Positions 60,256-64,000 of a stretch of 64,000 bases of DNA are shown here, one piece after another (the stretch's first letter is position 1; every line of letters starts with the position of its first letter). A model generated the notes under the pieces. That model was given only the letters and a program-made list of their open reading frames with translations. It searched no databases and was not told the DNA's origin. Made by a program: the position numbers and the translations under genes. The stretch spans positions 919,318 through 983,317 of the forward strand of contig NZ_JAQYUU010000001.1 in assembly GCF_028728205.1 (NCBI RefSeq), given 5' to 3'. The DNA comes from Clostridium sp. 'White wine YQ' (GTDB lineage: Bacteria > Bacillota > Clostridia > Clostridiales > Clostridiaceae).

Positions 60256-60699
60256 TTATCTAATATTAGAAATATCTATACCTCTATGTTCAACAGGTGT
60301 TGAGAAAACAATTTGAGTTTCAGTATGTCCATACTTTTGTAAATCACCAATAAAAGAATCTAACTCTAATGTTGTATGATAAGCTACCTTGATGAGCATA
60401 GAATATTTGCCTGTTACACAATTACACTCAAGGACATTTGGGCACGAAGCAATAAATGGGTAGAATTCAGGTTTTTGTTTTGGAGACATTTCTAAATTAA
60501 TAAAGGCCTTAATATTATACCCTAATTTTAATGGGTCTAATTGTGCTGAGTAACCAGTTATTATTCCAGCCTCCTCAAGTTTAAAAATACGTGCTGATAC
60601 TGCTGGTGTCGATAAAAACACCTCGTTAGCTAAATGTTTAAGTGAATAACGTGCATTTTCTTGTAAAAGTTCTATTAGTTTTAAATCTATTTCATCCAT
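60256..60699 (-). CDS. Lrp/AsnC-family regulator
   Basis: The 147-residue regulator has a helix-turn-helix (KLIELLQENARYSLKHLANE, VFLSTPAVSARIFKLEEAGI) and a C-terminal ligand-binding (RAM) domain of beta-alpha-beta form (NIKAFINLEMSPKQKPEFY, CNCVTGKYSMLIKVAYHTTL). It is divergent from the aspartase gene, so control of amino-acid breakdown is plausible. The ribosome binding site is weak. Confidence 0.93.
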   Translation of the reverse strand: MDEIDLKLIELLQENARYSLKHLANEVFLSTPAVSARIFKLEEAGIITGYSAQLDPLKLGYNIKAFINLEMSPKQKPEFYPFIASCPNVLECNCVTGKYSMLIKVAYHTTLELDSFIGDLQKYGHTETQIVFSTPVEHRGIDISNIR

Positions 60700-61050
60700 A
60701 TTTATTGCTTAAGAGAGTTGAAATTTAAATTCAATTCTACTTAAACTAATCTCCCTTCTAAAATAAGATTACTACATTTATATATTATACTTAATATAAT
60801 TAAGTTTTGCATCTGAATTTAAATAATAAATACAGCGTTTTAGTTTATAATATTAAGCTTAATGCCATAAAATGAGAAAAAAAGCTTCTTAATAAAATAA
60901 ACTAATACTAGATAAAAAATAATTTTAATTAAGTAAAGCATGTCTTTTTTTATCTTTTATTAGCAAATTCACTATAAGGATTTACATTGAGAAAAAACAG
61001 TGTTAATCTCCAATTGGTAGGAATAATAAGAGATTAGAGGAGATTTTTAC
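60700..61050. promoter_or_regulatory. Intergenic region between lrp and aspA with two palindromes
   Basis: Within the 351-base divergent gap two palindromes stand out: CTTAAT-ATA-ATTAAG (60790-60804) and ATTAAGCTTAAT (60852-60863). The first has the 15-bp length usual for Lrp-type sites. The rest of the region is AT-rich with no other feature. Confidence 0.5.
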
Positions 61051-62472
61051 ATGAAGACAAGAATAGAATATGATTCCATAGGAAATATGAAAGTTCCGGC
61101 TGATGCATATTATGGAATCCAGACACTTAGAGCAAATAATAATTTTAAGATTACTAATAAAACAATTCATCCGTTATTTATAGTTAGTTTAGCCCAAATT
61201 AAAAAAGCCGCAGCTATTACAAATAGAGATTCAAAAAAATTAGAGAAAAATATAGCAAATGCAATTATAAATGCTTGCGACGAAATTATTGAAGGGAAAC
61301 TTCATAATCAGTTTATTGTAGATCCTATCCAAGGAGGGGCTGGTACTTCTGCAAATATGAATGCAAATGAAGTTATTGCAAATAGAGCTATAGAGATACT
61401 TGGAGGAGAAAAAGGAAATTATAGTGTTGTGCATCCAAATGATCATGTTAATATGGCCCAGTCTACAAATGATGTATTTCCATCGGCAGGAAAGCTTACA
61501 GTATTGAAGATGTTGCCTAAAGCTATTTTAGAGCTTCAACGTTTGTATGAAGCGACTAAATTAAAAGCTATAGAATTTGATAGTGTAATAAAGATGGGTA
61601 GAACTCAGCTTCAAGATGCCGTGCCAATAAGATTAGGACAATCATTTAATGCTTATGCTTCAATGATAAAACGTGATATTGATAGATTAAATAAAGTAAA
61701 AGAAGAGATGCTTATATTAAATATTGGAGCCACTGCAATTGGAACTTCAGTTAACGCAAGTTCTGAATATCTAAATAATATAATTAAGAATCTACAGATA
61801 GTAACAGGAGTAAAAGTATTCCAAGCAGAGGATTTAATCGACGCAACACAGAATTTAGACGGGTTTGTAACTATATCAGGAACCTTAAAAAGTTGTGCAG
61901 TTAACTTATCTAAGATGTCAAATGATTTAAGACTACTTTCAAGTGGTCCTAAAACAGGCTTAGGTGAAATTAACTTGCCAGCCAAACAAAATGGTTCATC
62001 AATAATGCCAGGTAAGATAAACCCAGTAATACCAGAGGTAGTTTCACAGGTAGCTTATAATATAATAGGTAATGACTTTACTATTACAATGGCTGCAGAG
62101 GCAGGACAGCTAGAATTAAATGCATTTGAACCTGTACTATTTTATAACTTATTTGAATCGATTGAAACTTTACAAAATGCAACAATAACTTTTATCGATA
62201 ACTGTATCAGCGGAATAACTGCGAATAAAGAGAGATGTGAAGAATTGCTTAATAATAGTGTTGGAATAGTAACTGCTCTTTGTCCATATGTTGGATATAA
62301 AAAAGCATCAGAGCTTGCAAAGGAAGCCCTAATTACAGGAATGCCTATTAAAGAAATAATAATGGCTAAAGGAGTTTTAACATCTGAACAATTAAAAGAA
62401 GTATTAAATCCATTTACTATGACAGAAGTAGAAAGAACATCAAGTGTTAAAGTTAATAAGCACGCAGTGTAA
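61051..62472 (+). CDS. aspA: Aspartate ammonia-lyase
   Basis: The 473-residue enzyme converts aspartate to fumarate and ammonia. Family hallmarks are the N terminus RIEYDSIGNMKVPADAYYGI, AGTSANMNANEVIANRA, the active-site loop GSSIMPGKINPVIPEVV and HPNDHVNMAQSTNDVFPSA. The length and the GSSxMPxKxN signature are complete. RBS AGAGGAG. It is divergent from lrp, which probably regulates it. Confidence 0.97.
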   Translation: MKTRIEYDSIGNMKVPADAYYGIQTLRANNNFKITNKTIHPLFIVSLAQIKKAAAITNRDSKKLEKNIANAIINACDEIIEGKLHNQFIVDPIQGGAGTSANMNANEVIANRAIEILGGEKGNYSVVHPNDHVNMAQSTNDVFPSAGKLTVLKMLPKAILELQRLYEATKLKAIEFDSVIKMGRTQLQDAVPIRLGQSFNAYASMIKRDIDRLNKVKEEMLILNIGATAIGTSVNASSEYLNNIIKNLQIVTGVKVFQAEDLIDATQNLDGFVTISGTLKSCAVNLSKMSNDLRLLSSGPKTGLGEINLPAKQNGSSIMPGKINPVIPEVVSQVAYNIIGNDFTITMAAEAGQLELNAFEPVLFYNLFESIETLQNATITFIDNCISGITANKERCEELLNNSVGIVTALCPYVGYKKASELAKEALITGMPIKEIIMAKGVLTSEQLKEVLNPFTMTEVERTSSVKVNKHAV

Positions 62473-62478
62473 GTTATT

Positions 62479-62519
62479 TTAGTAGTTTCCTAAAAACTTA
62501 GGAAACTACTATTTTTTCC
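62479..62519 (+). terminator. Terminator of aspA
   Basis: TAGTAGTTTCCTAA/TTAGGAAACTACTA is a 14-bp perfect stem followed by TTTTTT. Confidence 0.93.
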
Positions 62520-62804
62520 TATAATGATTAATCAAGGATACTTTCTTCTGAATAACTCAAACTATTATATAAATATAGAAACTTTGAAACCTCATTATCA
62601 GATATTTTGTAACAAGTATTATCAATAGTTATTGCACTGCTAAGAACTCCATATTAAATCAAAAGGATACTATACTTAAAAATTAGGTATATATTTAGTA
62701 TAATTAATTTACAAGCATTGGCAAATTTGAGATATAATTATAAGATGAAGTTTTATAGCGACTCTGCCTAAAGGGCTGAGTTTATACTATATGGAGGTGA
62801 TCAA
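62520..62804. other. Intergenic stretch, no clear gene
   Basis: After the aspA terminator, the minus strand has a 41-codon frame without a start near 62520-62660, too weak to call. A TATAAT at 62733-62738 is the likely -10 of the methyltransferase gene. Confidence 0.4.
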
Positions 62805-63434
62805 ATGCACGTTAATAATAAAGCAATTAAGTTTGATAAGATGGTAAGAGAACGCGAAGATGATGAACTTGGCTTATTTGAGAAATATGATGAAATTCTA
62901 TCTGAAATAAGAAATAAAATCACTAATTCTAAAGCAAAAAAGGTATTAGATATAGGTTGTGGAACGGGAAATTTATGTGGGGATTTAAGTGATGACATTT
63001 ACATATTAGGGCTTGATCAGAGCTTAGAAATGATTTCACTTGCAAAAAAGAAATATGCAAACATGGACTTTAAAATAGGAAGTTTTCTAGACAAGCCATT
63101 TGTAGAACATGATTTTGATATTGTTGTAACTACATATGCCTTTCATAGTCTAAATGATGAAGAGAAGAAAGAAGCAATTAATAATATGTTAGGATTCCTA
63201 AAAGATAATGGAAAAATTATTATTGTTGATTTTATGTTTAAAAATGATTTGGAAAAAGAGGCACGTAAGAAAGAATTATTAGATAAGAAAAGAGAGGACC
63301 TATGGGAAGTTATAGATTATAAATACTATACAAATGTTGAAGAATTTAAAAAATATATTCAAGATTTAGGATATAAATTTAAGTGTGAGCATAAAGTGAA
63401 TTTCACTTGGATTGTAAAAATTGAGAAAAAATAA
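62805..63434 (+). CDS. Class I SAM-dependent methyltransferase
   Basis: The 209-residue enzyme has the SAM-binding motif KVLDIGCGTGNLCGDL, then ILGLDQSLEMISLAKKKY (motif II acidic), DIVVTTYAFHSLNDEEKKE and GKIIIVDFMFKN. It resembles the YrrT-like group, but the substrate is unknown. RBS GGAGGTGA. The GNAT gene follows after 22 bases, so the two form an operon. Confidence 0.93.
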   Translation: MHVNNKAIKFDKMVREREDDELGLFEKYDEILSEIRNKITNSKAKKVLDIGCGTGNLCGDLSDDIYILGLDQSLEMISLAKKKYANMDFKIGSFLDKPFVEHDFDIVVTTYAFHSLNDEEKKEAINNMLGFLKDNGKIIIVDFMFKNDLEKEARKKELLDKKREDLWEVIDYKYYTNVEEFKKYIQDLGYKFKCEHKVNFTWIVKIEKK

Positions 63435-63456
63435 GTTTTATAAAGGGGGATTATTT

Positions 63457-63885
63457 ATGGAGGAGAGGGGCAGTTTAATTAAAAAACTTGATATAAAGGA
63501 TTATGAAGAAATATATGAAATGTGGAATAGAATTCCTGGAATTGGGCTAAGTGATGCGGATTCTAAAGGTGCTATATCCTGTTATCTTGAGAGAAATCCT
63601 AATTTATCATATGTATATTTTATTGATGATAGAATAGTAGGTACTATACTTTGCGGTCATGATGGAAGAAGGGGATATATTCATCATGCCTGTGTATTAC
63701 CTGAACATCAAGGGAATGGTATAGGTAAGGCTTTGGTTAATAAGGCACTTGATGAACTTAAAAAACAAGGAATAAATAAGTGTCATCTCTTTGCATTAGG
63801 GGATAATGAATTAGGAAAAGAATTCTGGAGTAAAGTAGGTTGGACAAAAAGAAATGATATAGTTACATTTTCCAAAAATATTTAA
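63457..63885 (+). CDS. GNAT acetyltransferase
   Basis: The 142-residue enzyme has the GNAT fold: IDDRIVGTILCGHDGRRGYI, HHACVLPEHQGNGIGKALVN (acetyl-CoA loop) and GDNELGKEFWSKVGWTKR. The substrate is unknown. AAAGGGGG upstream sets the ATG at 63457; an in-frame TTG at 63421 has no site. Confidence 0.92.
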   Translation: MEERGSLIKKLDIKDYEEIYEMWNRIPGIGLSDADSKGAISCYLERNPNLSYVYFIDDRIVGTILCGHDGRRGYIHHACVLPEHQGNGIGKALVNKALDELKKQGINKCHLFALGDNELGKEFWSKVGWTKRNDIVTFSKNI

Positions 63886-63898
63886 AATGAATTTATTT

Positions 63899-63940
63899 AA
63901 AAGAGAGTTTATCCTAAAACTAGAATAAACTCTCTTTTAA
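63899..63940. terminator. Bidirectional terminator
   Basis: AAAAGAGAGTTTAT/ATAAACTCTCTTTT is a 14-bp perfect stem between convergent genes. Confidence 0.93.
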
Positions 63941-63951
63941 ATTCCAAAAAC

Positions 63952-63999
63952 TTAACTAGCAACATTTTGGAGTTCGTATAACTTCTTATATATTCCATC
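63952..63999 (-). CDS. ABC exporter C terminus (truncated by window)
   Basis: On the minus strand the last 15 codons read DGIYKKLYELQNVAS before TAA. DGIYKKLYELQ is typical of the C-terminal end of MsbA/LmrA-like ABC multidrug or lipid exporters. The rest lies beyond the window. Only this short piece is visible, so the assignment is tentative. Confidence 0.55.
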   Translation of the reverse strand, partial: DGIYKKLYELQNVAS

Positions 64000-64000
64000 A

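Noticed and set aside
62520..62660. 41-codon minus-strand frame without a start
   Set aside because: There is no start codon and no recognisable motif. It could be a gene remnant but the support is too weak.

Overview
The window comes from a low-GC, AT-rich Firmicute and most likely a Clostridium. The evidence is strong GGAGG-type ribosome binding sites, many TTG/GTG starts, dense U-tract hairpin terminators, spore-former-type regulators (PadR/DUF2812, MerR/GyrI, XRE/small membrane protein pairs) and a cytoplasmic-type [NiFe] hydrogenase with a full hyp set. I see no rRNA, tRNA, insertion sequence, phage module or CRISPR array. Genes are closely packed on both strands and no stretch without a gene is longer than about 380 bases.

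Layout. 1-4.3 kb: the end of a response regulator with its kinase, a His-rich YmaF protein, a lipoprotein cyclophilin, a DUF2935 protein and a double CDGSH protein. 4.4-11.1 kb: an arsenic island in two blocks (arsR-acr3 and arsR-arsD-arsA-DUF4177-arsC). Between the blocks lie a PEP mutase/isocitrate lyase-family enzyme and a phosphinothricin/arsinothricin-type N-acetyltransferase. 11.2-13.4 kb: small proteins, a hemerythrin-like protein and a Nudix hydrolase. 13.6-19.3 kb: a TetR-controlled ABC transporter with three palindromic operators, then an opposing two-component system. 19.4-21.5 kb: membrane proteins and a ferritin-like/cytochrome b5-like fusion. 21.6-30.0 kb: one operon with [NiFe] hydrogenase small and large subunits, maturation protease and hypF-A-B-C-D-E. 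30.0-39.5 kb: a structured intergenic region, a DUF362 ferredoxin-like protein, a HTH protein, an octapeptide-repeat protein, Nudix, HAD and XRE genes, and a diverged ribosomal-protection-type GTPase. 39.7-53.9 kb: small accessory genes including a GNAT-Nudix fusion, PadR/DUF2812, two MerR regulators with effector domains, a YhaM-like nuclease and a cell-wall amidase. 53.9-59.2 kb: a secreted protein, an L,D-transpeptidase, and a response regulator-kinase-propeller operon. 59.3-64 kb: DegV, Lrp, aspartase, a methyltransferase, a GNAT and the end of an ABC exporter.

The most interesting regulatory signals were read directly from the DNA. (i) Both MerR-family regulators have a good Shine-Dalgarno and an in-frame ATG exactly at the boundary between the DNA-binding and effector domains. 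This predicts that each locus also makes a free drug-binding domain, as known for Streptomyces TipAL/TipAS. (ii) Direct repeats of TTGTA spaced 11 bp occur upstream of the OmpR-type regulator and twice in the divergent region between the L,D-transpeptidase and the secreted protein, which suggests a cell-envelope regulon. (iii) Palindromic operators overlap the core promoters of the tetR, both padR, the second arsR and the merR genes. (iv) The hydrogenase small subunit has Asn in place of one proximal-cluster Cys (CxxN).

All functional calls are from motif recognition by eye. No database search was run.
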